From the NCBI GenBank assembly GCA_002480085.1, contig DKPJ01000006.1:62001-126000 (forward strand): a stretch of 64,000 nt of DNA. Reading direction: 5' to 3'. This DNA comes from Enterobacteriaceae bacterium UBA7338. Lineage in GTDB: Bacteria; Pseudomonadota; Gammaproteobacteria; Enterobacterales; Enterobacteriaceae. Below, piece after piece: positions 44,885 through 53,431 of this stretch. Position 1 is the stretch's first letter, and every line of letters starts with the position of its first letter. The position numbers and the translations under genes are program-made. A model generated the notes under the pieces. The model was not told the DNA's origin. It saw only the letters and a list, made by a program, of their open reading frames with translations, and searched no databases.

Positions 44885-44919
44885 TAAAAAAACAAAACCC
44901 CCGGACTCTCATCCAGGGG
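44885..44919 (-). terminator. intrinsic terminator of rpoH
   Basis: On the minus strand CCCCTGGATGAGAGTCCGGG with a final G forms a stem closed by a GAGAG-type loop, followed by TTTTGTTTTTTT. It begins 25 bases past the rpoH stop and separates rpoH from the aminotransferase gene. Confidence 0.85.
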
Positions 44920-44943
44920 TATTAGCAGGTTGCTTCGCGGAAG

Positions 44944-45798
44944 TTAGGCTTCGATGGCCGCGCGCAGCTTTTTCATCGCGTTCTTCTCCAGCTGACGCAC
45001 GCGTTCGGCGGAAACGCCGTACTGGTCGGCCAGCTCCTGCAGCGTGGACTTGTTATCTTCGTCCAGCCAGCGGGCGCGAATGATCGCCTGGCTACGCTCG
45101 TCGAGACCCTGCATCGCATCGGTCAGGCGGTTTGCCGCCTGCTCTTCCCAGTTATCGTCTTCAATGCCGTCGGCAAAGTTAGACGATTTATCCTGCAGAT
45201 AGAGCACCGGTGCCATCGGCTGGCTGTCGGACTCGTCGTCGGAGGACATATCGAAGGTCATGTCCTGCGCGGCCATACGGGACTCCATCTCGCGCACGTC
45301 TTTACTGGAGACGCCCAGCTCGCGTGCCACCATTTCCACTTCGTCCTGGTTGAACCAGCCCAGACGCTGCTTGGTTTTACGCAGGTTAAAGAACAGTTTA
45401 CGCTGCGCTTTGGTGGTGGCGACCTTCACGATACGCCAGTTACGCAGTACGTATTCATGAATTTCGGCTTTGATCCAGTGCACCGCGAACGAGACCAGTC
45501 GCACGCCCACTTCCGGATTGAAGCGGCGCACGGCCTTCATCAGACCGATGTTACCTTCTTGGATCAGGTCCGCCTGCGGCAGGCCATAGCCCGAGTAGTT
45601 ACGAGCAATATGAACAACAAAGCGCAGGTGGGACAGGATCAGCGTTTTAGCTGCTTCCAGATCGCCCTGGTAATGCAGCTTTTCAGCCAGCGCCCGCTCT
45701 TCATCAGCCGTTAACATCGGCCAAGCGTTTGCAGCCCGGATGTAAGACTCCAGGTTACCAACAGGGGCTAAAGCTAAAGTTTGCATTTCTTTGGTCAT
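44944..45798 (-). CDS. rpoH: heat-shock sigma factor sigma-32
   Basis: RpoH directs RNA polymerase to heat-shock promoters. The 284 residues equal E. coli. Region 2 has GLPQADLIQEGNIGLMKAVR and RLVSFAVHWIKAEIHEYVLR; the RpoH box QRKLFFNLRKTKQRLGW needed for core binding and FtsH-dependent turnover is near residues 132-148; region 4 ends with TLQELADQYGVSAERVRQLE. In E. coli the mRNA 5' end folds into a heat sensor; I did not model it here. Upstream are a sigma-E promoter and a DnaA box. Confidence 0.98.
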   Translation of the reverse strand: MTKEMQTLALAPVGNLESYIRAANAWPMLTADEERALAEKLHYQGDLEAAKTLILSHLRFVVHIARNYSGYGLPQADLIQEGNIGLMKAVRRFNPEVGVRLVSFAVHWIKAEIHEYVLRNWRIVKVATTKAQRKLFFNLRKTKQRLGWFNQDEVEMVARELGVSSKDVREMESRMAAQDMTFDMSSDDESDSQPMAPVLYLQDKSSNFADGIEDDNWEEQAANRLTDAMQGLDERSQAIIRARWLDEDNKSTLQELADQYGVSAERVRQLEKNAMKKLRAAIEA

Positions 45799-45913
45799 TC
45801 AAATCCTCTCAATGAACTTCTTACTGGCGGCGGTTCGTCCCTTCTCTCTTTTTAGGAACAGGCAACAAACATGCCAGCGATTGTGAGCAACGAGAATATC
45901 ATCCACATTTTTA

Positions 45914-45940
45914 TCAGACAGTGATTTTATCCACAAGTTC
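45914..45940 (-). promoter_or_regulatory. rpoH P3-type sigma-E promoter with overlapping DnaA box
   Basis: On the minus strand GAACTT (45935-45940), a 16-base spacer and TCTGA (45914-45918) match the sigma-E consensus exactly, as in E. coli rpoH P3. A perfect DnaA box, TTATCCACA on the plus strand (45927-45935), lies in the spacer, consistent with the known DnaA repression of rpoH promoters P3 and P4. Confidence 0.85.
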
Positions 45941-46075
45941 AATGCCATCTTGTGAATAGATTACGCACAAATTGTGACACTTCATTGATAAAAACAGACG
46001 CAGGGGAGAAGAGATAACAGGGACTCTTTCCCTGCAAGACATCAGGTGCAGGAAAAGAGTATATCAAAAAATTGC

Positions 46076-47131
46076 TTAGTCAGGCGTAAAGTGACGTAAA
46101 TGTTGTACCGTCGCCAGCCAGGCGGCCAGCCAGCCGATCATCGAGCAGACCAGCAGCAGCAGCAGGCACTCATCAAACGACAGGCCGTCGAGATTAAACT
46201 GGGTGCCAAACACTTTTGCTACGTCGGTGACGGCAGAGGAGAGCCGCATCACCAGCACCTCTGAGAGGATCAGCGACATCAGCGCTCCGCTAAAGCCCAG
46301 CAGCGCCCCACCGTAGAGGAACGGGCGCAGAATGAAACCGTCGGTCGCACCAATCAGCTTCTGCACGTTGATGGTGTCGCGGCGGGAGAAAATGCTCAGG
46401 CGTACGCTGTTGCCGATCACCAGGAATACGGCAGCCACCATCAGAATGCCGATCATCGCCGACACACGCCCGACCAGACCGGTCAGCGCCGTCAGGCGGG
46501 CAAACCAGCTGTCGTCCATGCGCACTTCATCAATACCGTTGATACGGGTAATACGATCCCGCAGCGTATTCAGCGACTCGGTGCTCTGGAAATCAAGCTT
46601 GGGCACCACCACCGCAACGGCAGGGAGCGGGTTCTCTTCAAGCATATCCAGCGCGCCGCCAAACCCGGACCAGTTGCGGAACTCGCCGAGGGCATCCTCG
46701 CGGGAGAGGTAGTTGACCTTCTCCACCCCCTGCTCCGACTGTAGCTGGCCCACCACCTGCTGGGCGGCGTTATCATCCAGCGCCTTATCAAAGTAGACGG
46801 TGATCTGCGGCGATGGATAGTACTGGGTCGCCGCCTGGCTGACGTTCTTATAGACCATGTAGCAGACGCTGGGCAGCGTGAGGGAGATGGCAATCACCAT
46901 CACCGTCAGGAAAGTCGCCAGCGGCTTGCTCTTAAGATCCTGGAGCGCGCCGCTAAACGCGTAGCGCATCTGCTCATTGAAGACGTTACTCTTGCGTGAG
47001 CCGGGCTTAGGCGGCGTCTTGCTGCGTCCGGATGGGGGACGATTGCCGCCCGCGCCTGCGCCAGGCTTGCGGAAGCGATCGAACCTGCCGCCAAACTGGC
47101 GGATTTGATTTACTGCGTCGCGTTTATTCAC
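46076..47131 (-). CDS. ftsX: cell-division ABC-type membrane protein
   Basis: FtsX with FtsE links the division ring to activation of amidases through EnvC. The 351-residue protein has a cytoplasmic N-terminus rich in Lys/Arg/Gly/Pro, four membrane segments (first TFLTVMVIAISLTLPSVCYM), a periplasmic domain containing GVEKVNYLSREDALGEFRNW, and the MacB/FtsX-type C-terminal core. It overlaps ftsE by eight bases. Confidence 0.97.
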   Translation of the reverse strand: MNKRDAVNQIRQFGGRFDRFRKPGAGAGGNRPPSGRSKTPPKPGSRKSNVFNEQMRYAFSGALQDLKSKPLATFLTVMVIAISLTLPSVCYMVYKNVSQAATQYYPSPQITVYFDKALDDNAAQQVVGQLQSEQGVEKVNYLSREDALGEFRNWSGFGGALDMLEENPLPAVAVVVPKLDFQSTESLNTLRDRITRINGIDEVRMDDSWFARLTALTGLVGRVSAMIGILMVAAVFLVIGNSVRLSIFSRRDTINVQKLIGATDGFILRPFLYGGALLGFSGALMSLILSEVLVMRLSSAVTDVAKVFGTQFNLDGLSFDECLLLLLVCSMIGWLAAWLATVQHLRHFTPD

Positions 47132-47792
47132 CCGTCAGGCCTCCATGCAAATGGCCGTCGCTCAGGCTCAGCGTGCGATATGAACGACGGGAAATCAGTC
47201 CGATGTCGTGCGTGGCCATCAGAACGGTGACCCCGACGCGGTTGAACTCCTCGAACAGGCGCAGAATGCCTTCCGAAAGCGCCTCATCAAGGTTACCGGT
47301 CGGTTCATCCGCCAGCAGCACCGCCGGCTTGTTGACCACGGCGCGGGCGATGCCCACGCGCTGCTGCTCACCGCCGGAGAGTTGAATCGGAAAATTTTTC
47401 GCTTTGTCCAGCAGCCCGACCTTATCCAGGGCCGCAGAGACGCGGCGACGAATGTCATCCCCGCTGGCCCCGGCAATAATCAGCGGGATAGCCACGTTGT
47501 CGTAAACCGTGCGGTCCATCAACAGATGGTGATCCTGGAAAATCATGCCGATCTGCCGACGCAGAAACGGCACTTCACGATTCTTCAGGCGGCTAATGTC
47601 ATGACCACCAAAGAAGATTTTCCCGGCGCTTGGCCGCTCAATACCACAGATCAGCTTGAGCAGCGTACTTTTCCCTGCGCCAGAGTGGCCGGTCAGAAAT
47701 GCCATCTCGCCCTGCTGCAGGTGAAAGGTCACCCCCTGCAGCGCTTGTCTCCCACCGAGATAGGCCTTGCTGACGTGTTCAAAGCGAATCAT
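47124..47792 (-). CDS. ftsE: cell-division ABC ATPase
   Basis: The ATPase partner of FtsX, 222 residues as in E. coli. Walker A TGHSGAGKSTLLKLICG, signature LSGGEQQRVGIARAVV, Walker B VLLADEPTGNLD and H-loop MATHDIGLI are intact. It starts two bases after the ftsY stop; ftsY-ftsE-ftsX form one operon. Confidence 0.97.
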   Translation of the reverse strand: MIRFEHVSKAYLGGRQALQGVTFHLQQGEMAFLTGHSGAGKSTLLKLICGIERPSAGKIFFGGHDISRLKNREVPFLRRQIGMIFQDHHLLMDRTVYDNVAIPLIIAGASGDDIRRRVSAALDKVGLLDKAKNFPIQLSGGEQQRVGIARAVVNKPAVLLADEPTGNLDEALSEGILRLFEEFNRVGVTVLMATHDIGLISRRSYRTLSLSDGHLHGGLTGE

Positions 47793-47794
47793 TG

Positions 47795-49273
47795 TTAATC
47801 CTCTCGGGCAAAAAGTGCCTCTATAAAATCGCCCGCATTAAACGGACGCAAGTCCTCTATACGCTCGCCAGTTCCGATATACCGGATAGGGATCCCGAAC
47901 TGGTCGGCGACGGAGAAGATCACCCCACCCTTCGCCGTACCATCCAGCTTGGTCAGGGTGATCCCCGTCAGGCCTACCGCCTCGTTAAACAGGCGGGTCT
48001 GGCTTACTGCATTCTGCCCGGTGCTGGCGTCAATGGTCAGCATCACCTCGTGCGGCGCATCAACGTCCAGCTTTTTCATTACCCGGACAATCTTTTTCAG
48101 TTCTTCCATCAGGTGCGCTTTATTCTGCAAGCGCCCGGCGGTATCGGCGATCAGCACGTCAATACCGCGTGATTTCGCTGCCTGGATGGCGTCAAAAATG
48201 ACCGAGGCGGAGTCCGCGCCGGTATGCTGGGCAATCACCGGAATGTTGTTACGCTGGCCCCACACCTGAAGCTGCTCAACCGCCGCCGCGCGGAAGGTAT
48301 CCCCCGCTGCCAGCATCACCGATTTACCCTGCTGTTCAAACTGACGTGCCAGCTTACCGATAGTGGTGGTTTTACCCACGCCGTTGACGCCGACCATCAG
48401 AATAACAAACGGCGTTTTGCCTTCAATATTAAGCGGCGCGTCAACTTTTGCGAGGATATCACCCATCTCCGCTTTCAGCAGGCCATAAAGCGCTTCGGCA
48501 TCGTGCAGCTGTTTGCGGCTGGCGCTCTCGGTCAGCGTAGCGATAATTTTACGCGTTGTCTCAACGCCAACGTCTGCCACCAGCAGCTGCTCTTCCAGCT
48601 CTTCGAACAGATCATCATCGATTTTTTTGCCGCGGAAAAGAGTGATAAATCCGGAACCGAGATTCTCTTTCGTTTTCAGCAGGCTGCGTTTCAGGCGCGC
48701 AAAGAAACCCTCTTTGGTGGGTTTTTCCTGCTCCAGAGGCGCGACCGCTACAGGCTCCTCCTCGAGGGCGATCTCCTCTTCCGCAGGAGCAGAGAGCGCG
48801 GCGGCCTCCAGCTCCTCGTCGGTGATCTCACGCTGATCCTCTTCGGTTAACCACTCTTCCGGCTCCGGCTCGACGAGGGCGACCTCTTCCGTCTGCGGCA
48901 GAGCTTCCGGTTCAATGTACACCGGCGGCTGAGCATGCAGAGGTGCCGCTGGCTCCGCTTGAATGTCTTCTGGAGCCTCTTCCGCAACGGTCTCCTGAAC
49001 CTCTTTCTGAACCTCTTCCTGGGCAGCAACCTGCTCCGTCACCTCGACGACGTCGGCGGCAAAGGCTTCTGATTCGGCTTCGCTATGCGGGGCATGCTCC
49101 GCTTTCGCTTCTGCTTCCGTTTCCGCTTCTTTTTCAGTGACAACAGCCGCCTGCTGCTGGATCTGCTCTTCCGGCTGCTGCTCAACCTGCTGCTCTGGCT
49201 CCGCCTGCTGCGGCTCCTCTTTCGGGCCTAAGCCCAGCCAGGAGAGGAAACCCCGTTTTTTCTCTTTTGCCAT
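47795..49273 (-). CDS. ftsY: signal-recognition-particle receptor
   Basis: FtsY is the SRP receptor that brings ribosome-nascent chains to the inner membrane. The 492 residues comprise a membrane-binding N-terminus (KEKKRGFLSWLGLGPKEE), a long acidic A domain of Glu/Gln/Ala/Val repeats to about residue 195, and the NG GTPase domain: VGVNGVGKTTTIGKLARQF, DTAGRLQNKAHLMEELKK and TKLDGTAKGGVIFSVADQ. Slightly shorter than E. coli (497), the difference lying in the low-complexity A domain. Confidence 0.97.
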   Translation of the reverse strand: MAKEKKRGFLSWLGLGPKEEPQQAEPEQQVEQQPEEQIQQQAAVVTEKEAETEAEAKAEHAPHSEAESEAFAADVVEVTEQVAAQEEVQKEVQETVAEEAPEDIQAEPAAPLHAQPPVYIEPEALPQTEEVALVEPEPEEWLTEEDQREITDEELEAAALSAPAEEEIALEEEPVAVAPLEQEKPTKEGFFARLKRSLLKTKENLGSGFITLFRGKKIDDDLFEELEEQLLVADVGVETTRKIIATLTESASRKQLHDAEALYGLLKAEMGDILAKVDAPLNIEGKTPFVILMVGVNGVGKTTTIGKLARQFEQQGKSVMLAAGDTFRAAAVEQLQVWGQRNNIPVIAQHTGADSASVIFDAIQAAKSRGIDVLIADTAGRLQNKAHLMEELKKIVRVMKKLDVDAPHEVMLTIDASTGQNAVSQTRLFNEAVGLTGITLTKLDGTAKGGVIFSVADQFGIPIRYIGTGERIEDLRPFNAGDFIEALFARED

Positions 49274-49476
49274 TTGCGACTACACTCCTCGCGGTTAATT
49301 CATGGCACAGCCCGTATTGTCCTAAAGATAGTCGCAAACAGGGGCTGAAAATTGTGTAAGTAATTCGTTAGTCTAACACTTTCCTGATTCCACAGCACCG
49401 CCTGCGGATTAAGGTTTCGTCCGGCGTCGCCCGCCGCTAAAATGGCGGCCTAAAAATTGTGACCAGAGCCAGCATT

Positions 49477-50088
49477 ATGAAAAAACCCAACCGAGCCGCC
49501 AGCGGCCAGATACGCATCATTGGCGGCCAGTGGCGCGGCCGAAAACTCCCGGTGCCGAACAGCCCCGGCCTGCGACCCACCACGGATCGCGTCAGGGAGA
49601 CCCTGTTTAACTGGCTGGCCCCCGCAATGGTAGACGCGCGCTGCCTCGACTGCTTCGCTGGCAGCGGTGCGCTGGGCCTCGAGGCGCTGTCGCGCTATGC
49701 CGCTTCCGCAACGCTGATCGAGATGGAGCGCGGCGTAGCCCGCCAGCTACAGCAGAACCTGGCGACGCTGAACGCCACCCGGGGCAAGGTGGTTAACGAC
49801 AATACCCTCGCGTTCCTTAACCAGAGCGGGACCCCGTATGATATCGTCTTTGTCGATCCGCCGTTCCGTAAAGGCCTGCTTGATGAGACGTTGCGGCTGC
49901 TGGAAAATAACGGCTGGCTGGCGGATGACGCGCTAATCTATGTAGAGAGCGAAGTGGAAAATGGGCTGCCGCCCGTGCCAACGCACTGGGATTTGCACCG
50001 GGAAAAGATAGCCGGTCAGGTCGCCTACCGTCTCTATCACCGACAAGTACCTCAATCATCAATAAGTACAGGGAGCGTAACATGCTGA
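49477..50088 (+). CDS. rsmD: 16S rRNA (guanine966-N2)-methyltransferase
   Basis: RsmD methylates G966 of 16S rRNA. The 203 residues carry GQIRIIGGQWRGRKLPVPN, the SAM site LDCFAGSGALGLEALSRYA and the catalytic FVDPPFRKGLL (DPPF motif, N6/N2 type). I start at MKKPNRAASG (ATG 49477); an ATG six codons upstream lacks support. Divergent from ftsY and overlapping yhhL by seven bases. Confidence 0.96.
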   Translation: MKKPNRAASGQIRIIGGQWRGRKLPVPNSPGLRPTTDRVRETLFNWLAPAMVDARCLDCFAGSGALGLEALSRYAASATLIEMERGVARQLQQNLATLNATRGKVVNDNTLAFLNQSGTPYDIVFVDPPFRKGLLDETLRLLENNGWLADDALIYVESEVENGLPPVPTHWDLHREKIAGQVAYRLYHRQVPQSSISTGSVTC

Positions 50089-50363
50089 TTAATCTGGGCC
50101 GGGTTCTGATGCTGTGCGTCTGGGCATTTCTGATCCTCAACCTGATCCACCCTTTCCCGCGTCCGCTGAATATCTTTGTCAACGTGGCGCTGGTTTTCAC
50201 CGCCTTTATGCATGCCCTGCAGATGGTAATGATGAAAACCGCCCTACCAAAGGATGGCCCGCAGATGACCGCCGCCGAGCAGTGGCGCATCTTCCTGTTT
50301 GGCGTCTTTGAGCTGCTGGTGTGGCAGAAAAGGCTTAAGCAGAATCTTCAGAAGAAGAAGTAA
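50082..50363 (+). CDS. yhhL: DUF1145 small membrane protein YhhL
   Basis: A 93-residue protein with two hydrophobic segments (RVLMLCVWAFLILNLIHPF and IFVNVALVFTAFMHALQMVM) and a basic C-terminus KRLKQNLQKKK. Function unknown; family DUF1145. It overlaps the rsmD end and follows it as in E. coli. Confidence 0.9.
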   Translation: MLINLGRVLMLCVWAFLILNLIHPFPRPLNIFVNVALVFTAFMHALQMVMMKTALPKDGPQMTAAEQWRIFLFGVFELLVWQKRLKQNLQKKK

Positions 50364-50466
50364 TCGCGCGGGCCAGCATTGTCATCTGCCCGCAACGGCC
50401 ACTACACTGAATAGCAAGGGTGTGGGCATAAAGCCCACGAGACAGTAACAAATTCAAGGAATTAAG

Positions 50467-51093
50467 ATGCTCTGGTCGTTTATCGCCGTCTGTTTTTCCG
50501 CCTGGCTTTATGTGGATGCCTCCTATCGCGGGCCAGCCTGGCAACGCTGGGTCTTTAAACCCGTTACGCTGCTGCTGCTGTTACTGCTGGCCTGGCAGGC
50601 ACCGATGTTTAACGCCGTCAGCTATCTGGTGCTGGCCGGTCTCTGTGCCACCCTGGTGGGTGATGCACTGACCCTGCTGCCGCGCCAGCAGCTGCTCTAC
50701 GCCATCGGGGCGTTCTTCCTCGCCCATCTGCTCTACACCATCTACTTCGCCAGCCAGATGACCCTCAGCTTCTTCTGGCCGCTGCCGCTGGTGCTGCTGG
50801 TGATTGGCGTCCTGTTGATCGCCACCGTCTGGACGCGTCTTGAGGAGCTGCGCTGGCCCATCTGTACCTTTATTGCCATGACGCTGGTGATGGTCTGGCT
50901 GGCGGGTGAGCTGTGGTTCTTCCGCCCTACCAGCCCGGCGCTGTCGGCGTTTGTCGGTGCCACCCTGCTGCTGCTGAGCAATATTGTCTGGCTGGGTAGC
51001 CACTACCGCCGCCGCTTCAGGGCAGACAGCGCTATCTCCAGCGCCTGCTATTTTGCCGGTCACTTCCTGATTGTGCGTTCTCTCTATCTATAA
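50467..51093 (+). CDS. yhhN: YhhN/TMEM86-family membrane protein
   Basis: A 208-residue, eight-segment membrane protein of the YhhN/TMEM86 family, whose animal members are lysoplasmalogenases; the bacterial function is not established. Conserved motifs: GLCATLVGDALTLLPRQQL and AFFLAHLLYTIYF. It has its own AAGGAATTAAG ribosome binding site. The 103-bp gap before it lacks the yhhM gene found here in E. coli. Confidence 0.92.
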   Translation: MLWSFIAVCFSAWLYVDASYRGPAWQRWVFKPVTLLLLLLLAWQAPMFNAVSYLVLAGLCATLVGDALTLLPRQQLLYAIGAFFLAHLLYTIYFASQMTLSFFWPLPLVLLVIGVLLIATVWTRLEELRWPICTFIAMTLVMVWLAGELWFFRPTSPALSAFVGATLLLLSNIVWLGSHYRRRFRADSAISSACYFAGHFLIVRSLYL

Positions 51094-51096
51094 CGC

Positions 51097-51128
51097 TTGA
51101 CTCTGGAGTGGACTCCAGAGTGTATCCT
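51097..51128 (+). promoter_or_regulatory. zntA promoter with ZntR operator
   Basis: -35 TTGACT (51097-51102) and -10 TATCCT (51123-51128) are separated by 20 bp, an over-long spacer typical of MerR-family activation. The spacer holds the perfect-arm dyad CTCTGGAGTGGACTCCAGAG (51101-51120), the ZntR binding site of zntA. It precedes the zntA ATG by about 40 bases. Confidence 0.92.
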
Positions 51129-51166
51129 CCGGTTAATGAGAAAATTATCATTGACCGGAGGACATC

Positions 51167-53353
51167 ATGTCTATCCCTGAAAAACCCAAAAAAGCCCCGC
51201 AGTTTTCGACGTTTAAGCTCACCCCTGCGCCGGGCAAAGAGGATTGCTGCTGCGAGGGGGAATGCGCGACGCAGCGCGCCGCTCCCCTGCCCGCTCGCGG
51301 CGATCGTTACAGCTGGATCGTTAACGGCATGGACTGCGCCGCCTGCGCCCGCAAAGTAGAGAACGCGGTTAGGCAGGTTGCCGGGGTTGAGCAGGTGCAG
51401 GTGCTTTTCGCCACCGAGAAGCTGCTGGTTAACGCCTCGGGCAACGTCAGCGCTCAGGTCGAGGCCGCGGTCAAAAATGCCGGTTACACCCTGCGCAGCG
51501 AGACGGCCCCGGCGGAGAAAACGTCCTTCCTGCGGGAAAACCTGCCGCTCATCACGCTGATCGTCATGATGTCGCTAAGCTGGACGCTGGAGCAGGTCAA
51601 CCACCCGTTCGGTAACCTGGCCTTTATCGCGACCACTGTCGTAGGTCTCTATCCTATCGCGCGTCAGGCGCTGCGTCTGATGAGAAGCGGCAGCTGGTTT
51701 GCTATTGAGACGCTGATGAGCGTGGCGGCCATCGGCGCGCTGTTTATCGGTGCAACGGCGGAGGCGGCGATGGTGCTGCTGCTGTTTTTAATCGGCGAGC
51801 GTCTTGAAGGCTGGGCCGCCAGCCGGGCAAGGAAAGGGGTTAGCGCCCTGATGGCGCTTAAACCAGAGACCGCAACGTTGGTCGTTGACGACGAACGTAA
51901 AACGGTAGCGATAGAGACGCTGCGACCGGGGAATGTGATTGAAGTGGCTGCCGGAGGGCGTTTGCCCGCCGACGGGGCGCTGCTGACCGCTGCCGCTGGC
52001 TTTGATGAGAGCGCCCTTACCGGCGAATCGATTCCGGTAGAGCGAACCGCAGGGGAAAAGGTGCCTGCCGGGGCCACCAGCGTGGATCGACTGGTGCAGC
52101 TGAAGGTGCTGTCAGAGCCAGGCGATAGCGCCATTGATCGCATCCTCAGACTGATCGAGGAGGCCGAGGAGCGCCGCGCTCCCGTGGAGCGCTTTATCGA
52201 TCGTTTCAGCCGGATCTATACCCCGATGATTATGCTCATCGCCCTGCTGGTTGCCGTTGTGCCTCCGCTGCTCTTCAGCGCCCCGTGGGAAGGCTGGATC
52301 TACAAGGGGTTGACGCTGCTGCTCATCGGCTGCCCGTGCGCGCTGGTTATCTCCACCCCAGCGGCGATAGCCTCCGGACTGGCGGCAGCGGCCCGGCGGG
52401 GTGCGCTGATTAAAGGCGGCGCGGCGCTGGAGCAGCTCGGACGCGTGCGCCATATTGCCTTCGATAAAACCGGCACCCTGACGCTGGGTAAACCGCAGGT
52501 TACCGGGGTTTATCCTCATGCAACCACTGAGAACGAACTGCTGACGCTGGCCGCCGCGGTTGAGCAGGGTTCGACCCACCCGCTGGCGCAGGCAATTGTG
52601 CGGGAAGCACAGTCTCGTAGGCTGGTGATACCGGCCGCTACGGCGCAGCAGGCGCTGGTGGGGTCGGGCATTGAGGCCGACGTCGAGGGCAAAAAGGTGC
52701 TCATCTGCGCGGCGGATACGTTTCCTGCTGCCGAATGTAGCGAGCGCATTCACAACCTGGAAGCCGCCGGGCAGACGGTGGTCGCCGTGGTTGAAGAGGG
52801 TGCGTTAAAAGGCCTGCTGGCGCTGCGGGATACGCTGCGTAACGACGCCAGAGAAGCCGTTGCTGCCCTGCATCGGCTGGGGGTGCAGGGGACGATCCTG
52901 ACGGGCGATAACCCGCGTGCGGCAGCGGCAGTGGCTGGCGAGCTGGGGCTTGAGTTTAAAGCCGGACTGCTGCCGGCAGATAAGGTGGCGGCGGCGACGG
53001 CGCTAAATGCGCACACCCCGCTGGCAATGGTTGGCGACGGCATTAACGATGCTCCGGCGATGAAGGCAGCGACCATCGGTATTGCGATGGGCAGCGGCAC
53101 CGACGTGGCGCTGGAGACCGCCGATGCGGCGCTGACCCACAGCAGGCTAAGCGGGCTGGCAGAGATGATTACCCTGGCACGGGCAACGCACGCCAACATT
53201 CGGCAGAACATTGCCATTGCGCTGGGGCTGAAGGCGGTGTTCCTGGTGACCACCCTGCTGGGGATCACCGGACTTTGGCTGGCGGTGCTCGCCGACACCG
53301 GCGCAACGGTGCTGGTGACGGCGAACGCACTGCGTTTGTTACGCCGCCGGTAA
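51167..53353 (+). CDS. zntA: Zn/Cd/Pb-exporting P1B-type ATPase
   Basis: ZntA exports Zn(II), Cd(II) and Pb(II) across the inner membrane. The 728 residues begin with a Cys-rich tail (Cys 27, 28, 29, 33) and a heavy-metal domain with GMDCAAC (Cys57 and Cys60). The transmembrane metal site is CPC at 389-391, the phosphorylated Asp is in DKTGT at 433, TGES and GDGINDAPA are intact. Length is close to E. coli (732). ZntR-controlled promoter upstream. Confidence 0.97.
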   Translation: MSIPEKPKKAPQFSTFKLTPAPGKEDCCCEGECATQRAAPLPARGDRYSWIVNGMDCAACARKVENAVRQVAGVEQVQVLFATEKLLVNASGNVSAQVEAAVKNAGYTLRSETAPAEKTSFLRENLPLITLIVMMSLSWTLEQVNHPFGNLAFIATTVVGLYPIARQALRLMRSGSWFAIETLMSVAAIGALFIGATAEAAMVLLLFLIGERLEGWAASRARKGVSALMALKPETATLVVDDERKTVAIETLRPGNVIEVAAGGRLPADGALLTAAAGFDESALTGESIPVERTAGEKVPAGATSVDRLVQLKVLSEPGDSAIDRILRLIEEAEERRAPVERFIDRFSRIYTPMIMLIALLVAVVPPLLFSAPWEGWIYKGLTLLLIGCPCALVISTPAAIASGLAAAARRGALIKGGAALEQLGRVRHIAFDKTGTLTLGKPQVTGVYPHATTENELLTLAAAVEQGSTHPLAQAIVREAQSRRLVIPAATAQQALVGSGIEADVEGKKVLICAADTFPAAECSERIHNLEAAGQTVVAVVEEGALKGLLALRDTLRNDAREAVAALHRLGVQGTILTGDNPRAAAAVAGELGLEFKAGLLPADKVAAATALNAHTPLAMVGDGINDAPAMKAATIGIAMGSGTDVALETADAALTHSRLSGLAEMITLARATHANIRQNIAIALGLKAVFLVTTLLGITGLWLAVLADTGATVLVTANALRLLRRR

Positions 53354-53355
53354 AA

Positions 53356-53425
53356 CGCCGGGTGGCGGCTTCGCCTGACCCGGCCTACGGTTTTGTAGGC
53401 CCGGCAAGCGGAGCGCCGCCGGGCG
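53356..53425. repeat. REP/BIME pair downstream of zntA
   Basis: Two opposed units (ACGCCGGGTGGCGGCTTCGC and TGTAGGCCCGGCAAGCGGAG with complements) mark the left border of the accessory carbohydrate island. Confidence 0.85.
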
Positions 53426-53431
53426 TAATGT

